A stretch of DNA of 34,933 nucleotides from Pseudobutyrivibrio sp. (GCA_024693775.1 JAILKL010000004.1:1-34933); one strand, 5' to 3'; shown: positions 1 to 8,781, counted from the stretch's first letter. The notes: generated by a model not told the origin, from the letters alone. Numbers and translations: made by a program.

Positions 1-137
1 AGGTTCTCAAGGTTACCTGCATATGTAAGCTTATCTACGTTGATGATTCTGATCTCATTATCATATTTTCTAAACATATAATGAATGTAGTTACTTCCGA
101 TGAAGCCAGCTCCACCTGTTACTAAATATGTTCTCAT
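1..137 (-). CDS. rmlB: dTDP-glucose 4,6-dehydratase, N-terminal part (runs off the window)
   Basis: Only the first 45 or so codons are present; the gene continues past base 1. The start reads [20 protein letters not shown], with the Rossmann NAD-binding motif GGxGFIGSN, followed by a [13 protein letters not shown] segment that is characteristic of RmlB. RmlB converts dTDP-glucose to dTDP-4-keto-6-deoxyglucose, the second step of dTDP-L-rhamnose synthesis in the cytoplasm. The ATG at 135-137 is preceded by GAGAGGAAATTAAA, a good ribosome binding site. The neighbouring rmlD belongs to the same pathway but is separated by a 285-bp gap holding a large inverted repeat, so co-transcription is uncertain. 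Family assignment is firm for the visible part; other sugar-nucleotide epimerases share the Rossmann motif but rarely the TYAGNLENL segment. Confidence 0.85.
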   Translation of the reverse strand, partial: MRTYLVTGGAGFIGSNYIHYMFRKYDNEIRIINVDKLTYAGNLEN

Positions 138-172
138 TTTAATTTCCTCTCTCGGCAAATATATACTTTCTC

Positions 173-317
173 GATATTTGTAGCTCCCATATATATTATC
201 TCAAGGCACGCTTTCGCTACTTTCGCCTCGTAGCGGTACTAATCTCGACTTTGTCTCGATAAGTGCCGACGGGCTCATAGTACCTTTCAGATAACATATA
301 TGGAACCTACAAATATC
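173..317. repeat. 145-bp fold-back element with 29-bp imperfect inverted ends
   Basis: Arms at 173-201 and 289-317 are inverted copies of each other, matching at 26 of 29 positions (outer end GATATTTGTAG, inner end TTATCT). The GC-richer interior holds further pairings: CGCTAC (215-220) with GTAGCG (230-235), GGTACTA (235-241) with TAGTACC (278-284), and GGCAC (205-209) with GTGCC (263-267). The last two cross, so they are alternatives or a pseudoknot. No U-tract follows on either strand, so it is not a plain intrinsic terminator. It lies between rmlD and rmlB and fills most of their gap. It could be a MITE-like mobile repeat, a structured RNA, or a processing or attenuation site; the sequence alone does not decide. 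Confidence 0.7.
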
Positions 318-377
318 CTAATTTTTGTATTTGCCTACTTACTATTTTCAAAATTAGTTTCTATATTCATTAAACAT

Positions 378-393
378 ATAAGCCTGGGCTTAT
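378..393. repeat. Short perfect palindrome downstream of rmlD
   Basis: ATAAGCC and GGCTTAT are separated by two bases, giving a 7-bp hairpin 30 bp past the rmlD stop. There is no run of T after it on either strand, so terminator function is doubtful. With the fold-back at 173-317 it accounts for most of the rmlD-rmlB gap. Confidence 0.45.
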
Positions 394-422
394 GCGTTTG
401 TTGACGTGTGGCGTGTTACGTA

Positions 423-1283
423 TTACGCGAGATATTCGCGTAGAGCGTCCTTCCAGTCAGCCATCTTATAACCGCTTGTAAGACGAAGCATGTAGTTATC
501 TAAGATACTGTATGCTGGTCTGTCTGCACTAGCTGGATTCATCTTTTTGTATTCTTCACTAGTTACGTGGTTGACCTTTACGTTGATTCCCTTTAATCGG
601 AAAATCTCCTCAGTAAAGTCTGCCCAGTTTGTGTCGCCTTCACATGTGCCATGGAAAATACCATAGTTTTCTGTAGGCTCAAGATGGTGAATCATTCTAG
701 CAAGCTCAACAGCAGATGTAGGTGAGCCAAGCTGGTCGCATACTACAGAAAGCTCATCATGAGTCTCTGCAAGGCTAAGCATTGTCTTAACAAAGTTCTT
801 TCCATCGCCATATAACCAAGCTGTACGAACAATGAAGAATTTATCAGCAAACTGCTGTACAAATTTTTCTCCTTCGTACTTTGTCTTGCCGTATGCACTG
901 ATAGGTGCTGGCTGATCAAACTCTGTAATAGGCGCAGATACGTTGCCTGGGAAAACATAGTCTGTACTAACATGTACAAGCTTTGCCCCAACCTTTGTTG
1001 CAGCTATTGCTAAGTTTCTAGGACCGAGCGCATTAAGCTTGTATGCAAAATCCCAATCCTTTTCACAACCATCTACATTTGTAGCTGCTGCGCAATTTAT
1101 GATTACATCAGGCTTTTTGTCTTCAACGAACTTTAAAACCTCATCTAAATCCATAATATTAAGTGGAGAAATCTTTTCTCCCTCAACAACATCTGTAAGT
1201 ATGAATTCTACTTCATTACCATACTCATTTTGAATTGCACGTCCTAGCTGGCCATTACAACCCGTAACTAAAATCTTTCTCAT
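423..1283 (-). CDS. rmlD: dTDP-4-dehydrorhamnose reductase
   Basis: A 286-residue NAD(P)H-dependent reductase catalysing the last step of dTDP-L-rhamnose synthesis, a cytoplasmic precursor for cell-surface polysaccharides and possibly flagellar glycans. The N-terminus MRKILVTGCNGQLGRAI carries the Rossmann GxxGQLG motif of RmlD; STDYVF is at about 106-111 and the catalytic Tyr-x3-Lys pair at Y131/K135 within AYGKTKYEGE. Length is normal for the family. The start ATG lies two bases after the leuA stop, and an AAGGA inside the leuA end serves as ribosome binding site, so the two genes are translationally coupled. The partial rmlB follows downstream; rmlA and rmlC are not in the window. Confidence 0.95.
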   Translation of the reverse strand: MRKILVTGCNGQLGRAIQNEYGNEVEFILTDVVEGEKISPLNIMDLDEVLKFVEDKKPDVIINCAAATNVDGCEKDWDFAYKLNALGPRNLAIAATKVGAKLVHVSTDYVFPGNVSAPITEFDQPAPISAYGKTKYEGEKFVQQFADKFFIVRTAWLYGDGKNFVKTMLSLAETHDELSVVCDQLGSPTSAVELARMIHHLEPTENYGIFHGTCEGDTNWADFTEEIFRLKGINVKVNHVTSEEYKKMNPASADRPAYSILDNYMLRLTSGYKMADWKDALREYLA

Positions 1284-1285
1284 TT

Positions 1286-2974
1286 TTATACATAGTCCTT
1301 TGCTTTTTTAATAAGACGATTGTATGCACTAAACATACCGCGAATTGAAGCACGAGTAATATTTGAGCTAACGCCAACACCAAAGGTGGTATTGCCATGA
1401 CGCTCGTCGCGCATTTCGATGTATGCGGCAGCCTTTGCGCCTGAGCCCTGACTCTGTGCCAATGTATGCTCTGTGTAATCGATAAGTGTAAAGTCAAGCT
1501 CTGGAATACATTGCTTGATAGCAAGCTTAACAGCATCAATAGGTCCGTTTCCTTCTGCCTCTGAATGGAACTTTTCTCCATTGTAGGTAAAATCAAGAAC
1601 CGCAACTGTATCGTCTGTTTCCTTTGCATCCTGGATAACCACATATTCAAGTGAAAGTGGCTCCTTGTTTTCCAAGTACTGAGACTTGAATGCCTCCATG
1701 ATACGCTGTGGAGTAACCTCGCCGCCCTGCTTTTCAGAAATATACTGAACGACATCAGCAAACTCACGCTGCATCTTCTTTGGAAGCTTGTAGCCATAAA
1801 CGCTATCCATAACGAAGGCTACGCCGCCCTTTCCAGACTGGCTGTTGATACGAACAACAGGCTCGTATTTTCTACCAATGTCTGCAGGGTCAATTGGTAA
1901 ATAAGGAACCTCCCAGTAAATGTTCTGGCGTTCCTTCATGGCAGCCACGCCCTTGTTAATAGCATCCTGATGGCTACCGGAGAATGCTGTGAATACTAAT
2001 TCTCCAGCATATGGATGTCTTGCATCTGTAGGCATCTTTGTGACACGTTCACAGACCTCGACAATTTCTTTTATATCCTCAAGCTCTAGCTCAGGATTTA
2101 CACCCTGAGAGAACATGTTGTAGGCAATTGTAAGAATATCAACATTTCCAGTACGCTCACCATTTCCAAGTAAAGTACCCTCTACTCTGTCAGCGCCTGC
2201 AAGAAGTCCAAGCTCTGTAATAGCTACACCTGTACCTCTGTCGTTGTGTGGATGGATAGAAAGAATAACATTTTCTCTATCCTTGAAATGAGTGCTCATC
2301 CACTCAATCTGATCCGCATATACGTTAGGAGTGTTCATCTCCACAGTGGCAGGTAAGTTGAAAATAATAGGATAAGGAGTGGCATTGTTCCAGGTCTCCT
2401 GGACAGCTGTGCACACATCCAGTGCAAACTCAACTTCTGTTCCTGTAAATGATTCTGGAGAATACTCCAATTGTAAATTGCCATTAAATCTATCCAGACG
2501 GTCCTTTACCATCTGTGTACCAGCTTTTGCAATCTCAATGATTTCATCTTTTTCAGCGTTAAACACCACATCACGCTGAAGTGTAGATGTCGAATTGTAA
2601 ATATGGAATACAACATTTTTGATTCCCTGAATAGCCTCAAAGGTGCGGTCAATAAGCTCCTCACGGCACTGTGTTAAAACCTGTACCTTTACATCATCAG
2701 GAATTCTGTTTTCCTTTACTAATTTTCTAAGAAAATCAAATTCAATTTGGCTGGCAGCTGGAAATCCAATTTCAATTTCTTTGAATCCCAGCTTAATTAG
2801 GAGGTTGAATAGTTCCATCTTCTCGTCGACATTCATTGGTTCGACGAGTGCTTGGTTGCCGTCTCTTAGATCTACTGAACACCATATTGGTGCTTTTTCA
2901 ATCTGCTTGTCCGGCCATGTACGCTGTGGAAAATCCAATACAGGATTTTTCTTGTATCTCTTGTAGTTCAACAT
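1286..2974 (-). CDS. leuA: 2-isopropylmalate synthase (LeuA2 type)
   Basis: The first enzyme of leucine synthesis, condensing acetyl-CoA with 2-ketoisovalerate in the cytoplasm. The 562-residue length and the start reading KYKKNP-type residues then APIWCSVDLRDGNQAL fit the longer yeast/actinobacterial-like LeuA2 class rather than the E. coli-type enzyme. Visible motifs are DLRDGNQ (about 35-41, metal and substrate binding), the HPHNDRGT metal site, GNGERTGN, and a C-terminal regulatory domain that in the family senses leucine (GSGAKAAAYIEM, NITRASIRGMFSAYNRL). A GGAGGAAGA ribosome binding site precedes the ATG at 2974. It sits between an HPr-like gene and rmlD, away from leuB/C/D, an unusual setting. 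No leader peptide or T-box is evident in the 72-bp gap upstream. Confidence 0.95.
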   Translation of the reverse strand: MLNYKRYKKNPVLDFPQRTWPDKQIEKAPIWCSVDLRDGNQALVEPMNVDEKMELFNLLIKLGFKEIEIGFPAASQIEFDFLRKLVKENRIPDDVKVQVLTQCREELIDRTFEAIQGIKNVVFHIYNSTSTLQRDVVFNAEKDEIIEIAKAGTQMVKDRLDRFNGNLQLEYSPESFTGTEVEFALDVCTAVQETWNNATPYPIIFNLPATVEMNTPNVYADQIEWMSTHFKDRENVILSIHPHNDRGTGVAITELGLLAGADRVEGTLLGNGERTGNVDILTIAYNMFSQGVNPELELEDIKEIVEVCERVTKMPTDARHPYAGELVFTAFSGSHQDAINKGVAAMKERQNIYWEVPYLPIDPADIGRKYEPVVRINSQSGKGGVAFVMDSVYGYKLPKKMQREFADVVQYISEKQGGEVTPQRIMEAFKSQYLENKEPLSLEYVVIQDAKETDDTVAVLDFTYNGEKFHSEAEGNGPIDAVKLAIKQCIPELDFTLIDYTEHTLAQSQGSGAKAAAYIEMRDERHGNTTFGVGVSSNITRASIRGMFSAYNRLIKKAKDYV

Positions 2975-3007
2975 TATTCTTCCTCCTAATTCTTTAATTC
3001 ATGTTTA

Positions 3008-3038
3008 TATAGCACTGGGTAGAATGATACCAGCTATA
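3008..3038 (-). other. Hairpin between the HPr-like gene and leuA
   Basis: TATAG and CTATA close a stem that continues with CTGG(G)TA pairing to TACCAG. No U-tract follows in the leuA direction, so it is not a standard terminator. It could tune the relative expression of the two genes; this is inference only. Confidence 0.3.
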
Positions 3039-3046
3039 TTAGCAGT

Positions 3047-3313
3047 TTATTCCCCCAGACCGCTTTCTATCTTATTTATAATGAAATCTAATGCCTCCTG
3101 CTCATCTGCTCCCTCGCAGCAGATTGTTATTTCCTGGCCTGTTTTTACACAAGCTCCTAAAACACTGAGCACTGACTTTGCATTTGCTTCGTAATTGTCC
3201 TCTGTTTTGAATGTAACCTTGCAGTTGAACTGCATGGCTGTCTCACATAGGACCCCCGCTGGACGAAGATGTAAGCCTGTGGCGTTAGTAATTCTTACAC
3301 TTCTTGAAACCAT
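3047..3313 (-). CDS. HPr-family phosphocarrier protein
   Basis: A small (88-residue) cytoplasmic phosphocarrier. The phosphotransferase active site is visible as TGLHLRPAG with His15, and the regulatory site as NAKSVLSVLG with Ser47, equivalent to Ser46 of Bacillus HPr that HPr kinase phosphorylates in carbon catabolite control. The C-terminus DEQEALDFIINKIESGLGE is typical. The classical HLRPA context (Leu instead of Ala after His) and FKTEDNYEANAKS loop suggest a true HPr or a close paralogue such as Crh; both key residues are kept, so PTS activity is possible. No enzyme I gene is adjacent. Ribosome binding site AAAGGA lies before ATG 3313. It sits 23 bp after glmM in the same series. Confidence 0.9.
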   Translation of the reverse strand: MVSRSVRITNATGLHLRPAGVLCETAMQFNCKVTFKTEDNYEANAKSVLSVLGACVKTGQEITICCEGADEQEALDFIINKIESGLGE

Positions 3314-3336
3314 ATAAATTCATCCTTTTAGGTATT

Positions 3337-4686
3337 TTATAACATTGTATTAGTGATGAGCTCAGCTAATGCCTTTGCATCTGCCTCAATCTCAGACTGA
3401 TTTTTGCCCTCGATCATAACACGAACAAGTGGCTCTGTACCTGATGGACGAATAAGTACTCTACCCTCGCCGGCAAATTTCTCGCCAAGCTTTTCAATTG
3501 CAGCTGCAATCTCTGGGTATTCCATGTAGCTTTCCTTTTTATGGTTAGGTACCTTTGCATTTACAAGTGCCTGTGGTAACACCTCCATAATAGAAGCTAA
3601 CTCTGAAAGTGACTTTCCTGTATCAACGATTACCTGTAATAAATGTAATGCTGAAAGTAGACCATCACCAGTTGTATTATCATCTAAGAAAATAACATGT
3701 CCACTCTGCTCACCGCCGATATTATAGCCATTTGCAAGCATATTCTCAAGGACATATCTATCTCCAACCTTTGTTGTCTCAACGTTGATGCCCTGTTCCT
3801 TTGCCATAAGAGTAAAGCCAAGGTTAGTCATTACTGTAACGACACATGTATCCTTCTTTAATGTGCCCTTATCCTTCATGTGCTTTGCACAGATTGCCAT
3901 GATCTGATCTCCGTCAACGAGACGACCCTTTTCATCTACTGCAAGCATTCTATCTGCATCACCGTCAAAGGCTAAACCGACCTGTGCGTTTTCTGCCACA
4001 ACTCTTGCCTTTAACTCATCCATATGTGTACTACCACAGTTGCTGTTGATATTTGTCCCATCTGGATTGTTGTGAATAGTAATAAGCTCAGCACCAAGCT
4101 CTGAAAGACATGCAACCGAAGTGCGATATGAAGCACCCTCTGCACAGTCAATAACAATCTTTAATCCGTGTAAATCTACATCTACTGTCTTCTTTAGGAA
4201 ATCAACATACTCTCTTCCTAAATCAAATCTGTAGTCAACCTTTCCTATCTCTGCACCTGTAGGAAGTGTAACTCCCTGCATATTGTTTTCGATAAGTGCC
4301 TGGATTTCATCCTCTAATGAATCTGAAAGCTTGAAGCCCTCTCCGTTAAAGAATTTGATACCATTAAACTCCATTGGGTTGTGGCTAGCAGAAATAACAA
4401 CACCTGCATCAACCTTGTGCTTGCGTGTAAGGTATGCAATTGCTGGTGTTGGAAGTACGCCTGCATAAACTGCATTTGCACCTACTGAACAAATACCACT
4501 CATAAGTGCCGAAGCCAACATAGTACCTGAGATACGTGTATCACATCCAACTATGATAGTAGGCTGGTGAGATGCTTCTTTTGTAAGAACATAAGCTCCT
4601 GCCTGTCCTAATTGTTTTGCTAATTCGATGGTGAGCTCAGAGCCTGCTATACCTCTAACACCATCTGTTCCAAATAATCTTCCCAT
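3337..4686 (-). CDS. glmM: Phosphoglucosamine mutase
   Basis: Converts glucosamine-6-phosphate to glucosamine-1-phosphate for UDP-GlcNAc and peptidoglycan synthesis. The start chosen is the ATG at 4686, which gives the invariant N-terminus [12 protein letters not shown] and has GAGGA just upstream; a longer reading to 4749 would only add residues inside cdaR. The 449-residue protein has the phosphoserine loop ISASHNP (Ser101), the Mg-binding loop DGDADR, the sugar-binding GGEQSGH and the phosphate-binding [11 protein letters not shown] near the C-terminus. It lies one base after the cdaR stop. The cdaA-cdaR-glmM order is widely conserved in Firmicutes, where GlmM binds and inhibits CdaA. Confidence 0.97.
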   Translation of the reverse strand: MGRLFGTDGVRGIAGSELTIELAKQLGQAGAYVLTKEASHQPTIIVGCDTRISGTMLASALMSGICSVGANAVYAGVLPTPAIAYLTRKHKVDAGVVISASHNPMEFNGIKFFNGEGFKLSDSLEDEIQALIENNMQGVTLPTGAEIGKVDYRFDLGREYVDFLKKTVDVDLHGLKIVIDCAEGASYRTSVACLSELGAELITIHNNPDGTNINSNCGSTHMDELKARVVAENAQVGLAFDGDADRMLAVDEKGRLVDGDQIMAICAKHMKDKGTLKKDTCVVTVMTNLGFTLMAKEQGINVETTKVGDRYVLENMLANGYNIGGEQSGHVIFLDDNTTGDGLLSALHLLQVIVDTGKSLSELASIMEVLPQALVNAKVPNHKKESYMEYPEIAAAIEKLGEKFAGEGRVLIRPSGTEPLVRVMIEGKNQSEIEADAKALAELITNTML

Positions 4687-4687
4687 T

Positions 4688-5983
4688 TTATTCCTCTTTG
4701 CTTTCGGCGGATGTATCGGTTTCGTTAGTTGTACCAGCTGCTGACGCATCCTCCGTTATAGTAATTGTAACTGATGTATTTTGAACGGTTACTCCATTCA
4801 CATTTGTAAATTGAGCAGCTACATTTTGCTTTTCACCTACTGCGAGTCCACTACAATCGATATAACCCTTTATATCATCTGCAGTGATGGCTGCTAATTC
4901 TTCTTCAGTTCCAAATATGTTAACTGTAACATCAGTAGCATCTAATGTTGCAGCTAATCCCTCATCTAAATTGTTGAACTCTATATTACCAGATGGAATG
5001 GTAATAGTAGATTTTGTGTCGCCTGACATGGTAACTGTGATAGTAACCTTTGAGGCATTTTTGTCTGCCAAGGTGACACCCTCTGGCAGATAAGAACTAA
5101 TATCAACTGTTGTAACAAATGAACCAGTAATATTTGATAGGTTGATAACTGATTCTGGAATAGTGATAGTAGACACATCGTTTAATGCGCTGTCCTCACC
5201 CTTTATCATTACAGACGCTGGATCTGTAGATATTGAACCAAGTGTCAAATCTGATGCTAGCGTTCCACTAGTCTTTACCACAATATCCGCAGATTTTACA
5301 CTGACGAAATTGACACTGACGCTAACTGTCGAAACAGAAATACTCAAATCTGATGTATCAAGAGCCTCTCCATTTGCATCATATAAAACCGGAATAACAT
5401 TTTCTGTGAAATCTGTAGTGGCACCTGTAATATCACAGATGGCCTTTACAGATGAAATGGCTGATACCTGATCCTGTGGTCCCTTTACTGTGACAACTGT
5501 AGGGCTGCACTCTACTGTATCAACCTCTAGACCTGACTCAGGTGTGCCTGTGTATTCCGCATTAATAACAAATTTATTAGTAGCCTCATCCTCCAAAATT
5601 ACATAGAGGTAATTTTGCTTTGATGAGATGGTAATAGAGCTAGCATATGACTTTGCTGAAATAGTAACAGGAACGCGCTCCTCACTTTCCAGATAATTCA
5701 TATCTGCCACTGCACTAAAGTCCGATGGCGAAAGCTTTTCTATAATAGAACGCTTTGCAGTAACTCTAAAGCTAACTGTATTTATGCCATCTTTTATTTC
5801 GTATAGCTTTCCTGACTTGGAAAGGGTATCTGCATTTGTGACTGTGACAACTGCAGTAAAGGTACGAGTTTGTGTAGGGTCATCAATGTTGACCACAACC
5901 AACCATAGGAAAAATGCAAAGGCAATGGCAAGTATCTTTAAACCGATGTCCTTTGTAAGGGCTTTTTTCAAGTTCTGCTTCAT
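4688..5983 (-). CDS. cdaR: CdaR, YbbR-domain regulator of the diadenylate cyclase
   Basis: A 431-residue membrane-anchored protein with one N-terminal transmembrane helix (about 13-32, [20 protein letters not shown]) and an extracytoplasmic part made of repeated YbbR-like beta-rich domains with recurring [24 protein letters not shown] strands. The tail is Ser/Thr/Glu-rich. In Firmicutes CdaR contacts CdaA across the membrane and modulates c-di-AMP synthesis. Its ATG overlaps the cdaA stop by four bases, so the two are translationally coupled, and it abuts glmM. The call rests on the domain pattern together with the highly conserved gene order. Confidence 0.92.
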   Translation of the reverse strand: MKQNLKKALTKDIGLKILAIAFAFFLWLVVVNIDDPTQTRTFTAVVTVTNADTLSKSGKLYEIKDGINTVSFRVTAKRSIIEKLSPSDFSAVADMNYLESEERVPVTISAKSYASSITISSKQNYLYVILEDEATNKFVINAEYTGTPESGLEVDTVECSPTVVTVKGPQDQVSAISSVKAICDITGATTDFTENVIPVLYDANGEALDTSDLSISVSTVSVSVNFVSVKSADIVVKTSGTLASDLTLGSISTDPASVMIKGEDSALNDVSTITIPESVINLSNITGSFVTTVDISSYLPEGVTLADKNASKVTITVTMSGDTKSTITIPSGNIEFNNLDEGLAATLDATDVTVNIFGTEEELAAITADDIKGYIDCSGLAVGEKQNVAAQFTNVNGVTVQNTSVTITITEDASAAGTTNETDTSAESKEE

Positions 5984-6846
5984 AGTATGCCCTCCTTTTC
6001 CACGCTTTCAGACTCTTCTTCAGGCTCTGGATTCTGGATACGCTTTAACTCAGCGATAAGCTCGTCCTCCTTTACATCCCTGACGATACGTCCTTCTTTT
6101 GCATAAGAAACTGTTCCGGTCTCCTCAGAAACAATAATTGTAAGTGAGTCGGAAACCTCACTAATACCAACTGCAGCACGATGTCTTGTTCCCAAATCCT
6201 TTGAGATAGCCATGTTGTCGGAAAGAGGCAAATAACAGGTAGCAGAAACAACTCTATCTCCTCTAACAATAATAGCACCATCATGTAGCGGTGTATTCTT
6301 TTCAAATATATTAATTAAAAGCTGTCTAGTAACTAACGCGTCAAGATTTATACCTGTTCTCTCAAACTCTGTCAACTGCATGTCGTTTTCAACGACAATA
6401 AGGGCACCAGTTTTCACCGCGCCCATTTCGTAACATGCAGTAACCATACCCACAATTGTTGAATCATCAAATTTCTTGGCACCGCTCTTTAGCATGTTCC
6501 AAGAAAAAATCGTGGATATCTTTCTGCGACCAATCTGCTCGAGTGCTCTACGAAGCTCTGGCTGGAAAACCACTATAAGTACTGTGACGGCTACAGAAAC
6601 TAATTTCTCTCCCAACCACAGTATAGTGTTCATCTGGAATATAGCCGCTACAAGGAAGAATATAATAATGAATATTACTCCACGTATCAGCATCCAAACT
6701 CTACTGTTTTTCACCCAAACAAGCAGATGATACATAAAATATGCAATTATTAGAATTTCAATAATATCAGTGATGGAAACATCTGGAATATTTACATTGA
6801 AATAATCATCAATGAAGGCATCCACTGTGTTAACAAATTCGGCCAC
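5980..6846 (-). CDS. cdaA: Membrane diadenylate cyclase (c-di-AMP synthase)
   Basis: Makes cyclic di-AMP from two ATP; the messenger controls potassium/osmolyte balance and wall homeostasis. The 288-residue protein has three hydrophobic helices in the first 95 residues, then a DAC (DisA_N) domain with the hallmark motifs DGA (189-191, within PLHDGAIIV) and GTRHRAA (219-225), both intact, so it should be active. The acidic C-terminal tail (EPEEESESVEKEG) is variable in the family. The start is a GTG at 6846 with AAGGAG eight bases upstream. It overlaps cdaR by four bases; two uncharacterised membrane-protein genes precede it. Confidence 0.96.
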   Translation of the reverse strand: MAEFVNTVDAFIDDYFNVNIPDVSITDIIEILIIAYFMYHLLVWVKNSRVWMLIRGVIFIIIFFLVAAIFQMNTILWLGEKLVSVAVTVLIVVFQPELRRALEQIGRRKISTIFSWNMLKSGAKKFDDSTIVGMVTACYEMGAVKTGALIVVENDMQLTEFERTGINLDALVTRQLLINIFEKNTPLHDGAIIVRGDRVVSATCYLPLSDNMAISKDLGTRHRAAVGISEVSDSLTIIVSEETGTVSYAKEGRIVRDVKEDELIAELKRIQNPEPEEESESVEKEGIL

Positions 6847-6857
6847 CGATTATCTCC

Positions 6858-7769
6858 TTAGAATGTTTTAACTTCTTTATCTTCATCCACTATTCTAATC
6901 TTTGGAACAGCTGTAACATAGTAGTAATAATCGTCATCCTCAAACTGAACCTTTTCGATTCTAGAGTAATCTAGATCGAGAATAAAATAGTTAAGTATAA
7001 ATCCTACTACAAGAACTAAGATATTTCCTAATACAAGACTAGGAATCTCAGCCTTTTGACTTGTGAGCAAATAGCCCGAAAGCATTATGAAAAACTCCAC
7101 AAGAACACCAGCTGTATTTGCCACAATCCATGACATACGAATGCTGGATAATCTGAGGAAATATACTACTAAAAACATAGCAATCATTGCAGCAAGGAAG
7201 AAATAAAACATCTTGCTTTGGAACATCTGCTCCTTTACTAGAGCAACAATAGAAACATCTGATGTTTCGTCCCAAATAGCTGCGTAATTGTTTTTGATAA
7301 TGTGTAAATAATAAGCAGTAACTGTACCGCAAATTACAGAAGCTAACTCTGAAATATTTGAAAGAAGCCCTGCCCCAAGTGCAATAACATATGGAGCGCT
7401 AAAGCTATAGCAAATAGGTACTGTGACCATATTGTATGTGTTTTTGCTTCTAAAATAAGCACAAACTAAATAACCAACAACCAAAAATGCTATGCCGACA
7501 ACTGCTGTCTCAGCACTGAGAGCAGCAAGGTTTATTAGCATAACGATTGCTAGTACTAATGCAACACCCTGAATTGGGAAAAAAGCACAGACAATAGATA
7601 TTAATAATGTAATTAAAATATTATTGAGAGGTTTGCAAAAACCTAAATTGTTGTTTATGCAGATAAGTCCGACGAAAGCCACAAGGCCATTCCAAATCTT
7701 TATGAATAGCATCTCTCTGGATAATACAAACTTTCTTATTCCGTCTCGTAAGTTAATAAATGCGTTCAT
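6858..7769 (-). CDS. Uncharacterised polytopic membrane protein in the cdaA operon
   Basis: I do not recognise this family. The 303-residue protein has about eight to nine hydrophobic segments (for example near 24-42, 50-85, 90-107, 122-150, 190-205, 212-232 and 240-265), a loop reading IKNNYAAIWDE, and a soluble C-terminal tail of about 35 residues after the last helix containing a run of acidic residues then YYYYVTAVPKIRIVDED. The tail would probably be cytoplasmic. Its ATG lies two bases after the stop of the upstream small membrane gene, and cdaA starts 11 bases downstream, so all three are almost certainly co-expressed. By association it may act in envelope or osmotic homeostasis; that is inference. 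Confidence 0.85.
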   Translation of the reverse strand: MNAFINLRDGIRKFVLSREMLFIKIWNGLVAFVGLICINNNLGFCKPLNNILITLLISIVCAFFPIQGVALVLAIVMLINLAALSAETAVVGIAFLVVGYLVCAYFRSKNTYNMVTVPICYSFSAPYVIALGAGLLSNISELASVICGTVTAYYLHIIKNNYAAIWDETSDVSIVALVKEQMFQSKMFYFFLAAMIAMFLVVYFLRLSSIRMSWIVANTAGVLVEFFIMLSGYLLTSQKAEIPSLVLGNILVLVVGFILNYFILDLDYSRIEKVQFEDDDYYYYVTAVPKIRIVDEDKEVKTF

Positions 7770-7771
7770 TT

Positions 7772-8215
7772 CTAATCCTCTAATTCTTCATATGCTCTAC
7801 GCGCTAACAATGGTCTAGTCTGTTGTGCCTCATCCTCATATAGCTTTGATAGATGAACATACTGAGAGCCAAGAGCTTTTATTAATCTTCTACCGCGCTT
7901 GTATTGCTTTGCTGCACGGCGTCTGGCATTGTACACGTGCATAATGATGTATGCAGCATAAAATAATAGTCCAACCAAGCCAATCAACAAAACATACATA
8001 GTAGTAATATTTTCAAAAACATCGCTAACAAGATATAAAACTATTCCTATATAAATAACAGCAAAAAACAATGTTCCTGATAGAAAGCCACCCCATCCGT
8101 GGAGTGCTACATATTCTTTTTTGGAGTAGCGAAGCATTGGCTGATACTCTGGTCCTCTTTCCTTTTCGAAGATGGCCATGGCAGTCATATGCCTAACACG
8201 TTCCTCATTTATCAT
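7772..8215 (-). CDS. Uncharacterised two-helix membrane protein, first gene of the cdaA operon
   Basis: A 147-residue protein I do not recognise. About 50 mostly polar residues (including EKERGPEYQPMLRYSKKEY) precede two transmembrane helices (roughly 45-63 and 72-92), and a strongly basic stretch NARRRAAKQYKRGRR follows the second helix, predicting both ends in the cytoplasm by the positive-inside rule. The ribosome binding site GAGGT precedes the ATG at 8215. It is the first gene after the terminator at 8295-8333 and an extended -10 promoter, and is coupled (2-bp gap) to the next membrane gene. Function unknown. Confidence 0.8.
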   Translation of the reverse strand: MINEERVRHMTAMAIFEKERGPEYQPMLRYSKKEYVALHGWGGFLSGTLFFAVIYIGIVLYLVSDVFENITTMYVLLIGLVGLLFYAAYIIMHVYNARRRAAKQYKRGRRLIKALGSQYVHLSKLYEDEAQQTRPLLARRAYEELED

Positions 8216-8263
8216 GCTTTACCTCAATCTAATTGCTGTATGCAACATATTTATTCAGAATTG

Positions 8264-8272
8264 AGTATAGCA
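8264..8272 (-). promoter_or_regulatory. Extended -10 promoter element for the membrane-pair/cdaA series
   Basis: On the minus strand TGC precedes TATACT, an extended -10 box, about 50 bp before the first gene (start 8215) and just after the terminator at 8295-8333. The -35 region is poor (TTTATT at 17-bp spacing), as expected for extended -10 promoters. The position between a terminator and the first gene supports it. Confidence 0.5.
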
Positions 8273-8294
8273 TAAATGAACTCATAAATAAAAT

Positions 8295-8333
8295 AATTAA
8301 AAAGACTCCCACATCATTTCTGATATAGGAGTC
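8295..8333 (-). terminator. Intrinsic terminator after yvyF
   Basis: GACTCC (304-309 of the 8000s) pairs with GGAGTC (328-333), extended by ATCA/TGAT around a TTTC loop; on the minus strand it is followed by TTTTTAATT. It ends the comFC-yvyF transcript and separates it from the cdaA series. Confidence 0.9.
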
Positions 8334-8342
8334 CATAAATTA

Positions 8343-8753
8343 CTATTTTTTAATAAATCGCATTTTATTTTTATTATCTTCTTTCTTTGGCTTAGGTGGT
8401 TCTGGAGCAGGTGGTTTTGCAATGGAATCAGATAATGCATTTGCCATTCTTCCCTTACAAGCATCACAATATTTACCGGTTTTAATTGTGGCACCACATG
8501 CTTCGCACTCTATTCCAATTGGTGAATCATCTGCAAACTGTAATCTTTCTTCTCTAATCCACTGACGAATCTGGTTAGTGCTAATATCATTAGCATCAGA
8601 AATCTCCTGAATTGTTGAGCGAGGATTATCCATGATGTATTCCTTCACCTGCCCAAATTTCTTTTCGATTTCATCACGGCAAGCAGGGCAAATATTTTGG
8701 CCACCGAGATAATTAAATAATCTTCCGCAATTTCTACAATTACGCACATCCAT
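8343..8753 (-). CDS. yvyF: YvyF-like flagellar-region protein with zinc ribbons and HTH
   Basis: A 136-residue protein matching the TIGR03826/YvyF type found beside comFC and flgM in many Firmicutes. It has an N-terminal Cys cluster (C6, C9, C22, C25; MDVRNCRNCGRLFN and CPAC), a central helix-turn-helix-like part (STIQEISDANDISTNQIRQW, about 47-66) and a second Cys cluster (C83, C86, C96, C99), both suited to binding zinc. The C-terminal 25 residues are Pro/Lys-rich. Its role in flagellar regulation is poorly known. Strong ribosome binding site GAGGAGGTG precedes the ATG. It follows comFC by 28 bp and ends just before a terminator, so the two form an operon. Unlike in Bacillus, flgM is not next to it but 22 kb away. 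Confidence 0.85.
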   Translation of the reverse strand: MDVRNCRNCGRLFNYLGGQNICPACRDEIEKKFGQVKEYIMDNPRSTIQEISDANDISTNQIRQWIREERLQFADDSPIGIECEACGATIKTGKYCDACKGRMANALSDSIAKPPAPEPPKPKKEDNKNKMRFIKK

Positions 8754-8781
8754 GAGTTACACCTCCTCGTACATATCAGTT

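Noticed and set aside
1255-1797. Overlapping minus-strand reading frame within leuA
   Set aside because: Low-complexity product in a shifted frame of a clearly coding gene, with no family features.
2975-3046. T-box or leucine attenuator upstream of leuA
   Set aside because: Only 72 bp is available, with no leader peptide rich in Leu codons, no T-box sequence and no terminator.
4687-4749. Upstream start for glmM at 4749
   Set aside because: Adds 21 residues unlike GlmM and overlaps cdaR; the internal ATG has its own ribosome binding site and gives the family's invariant start.
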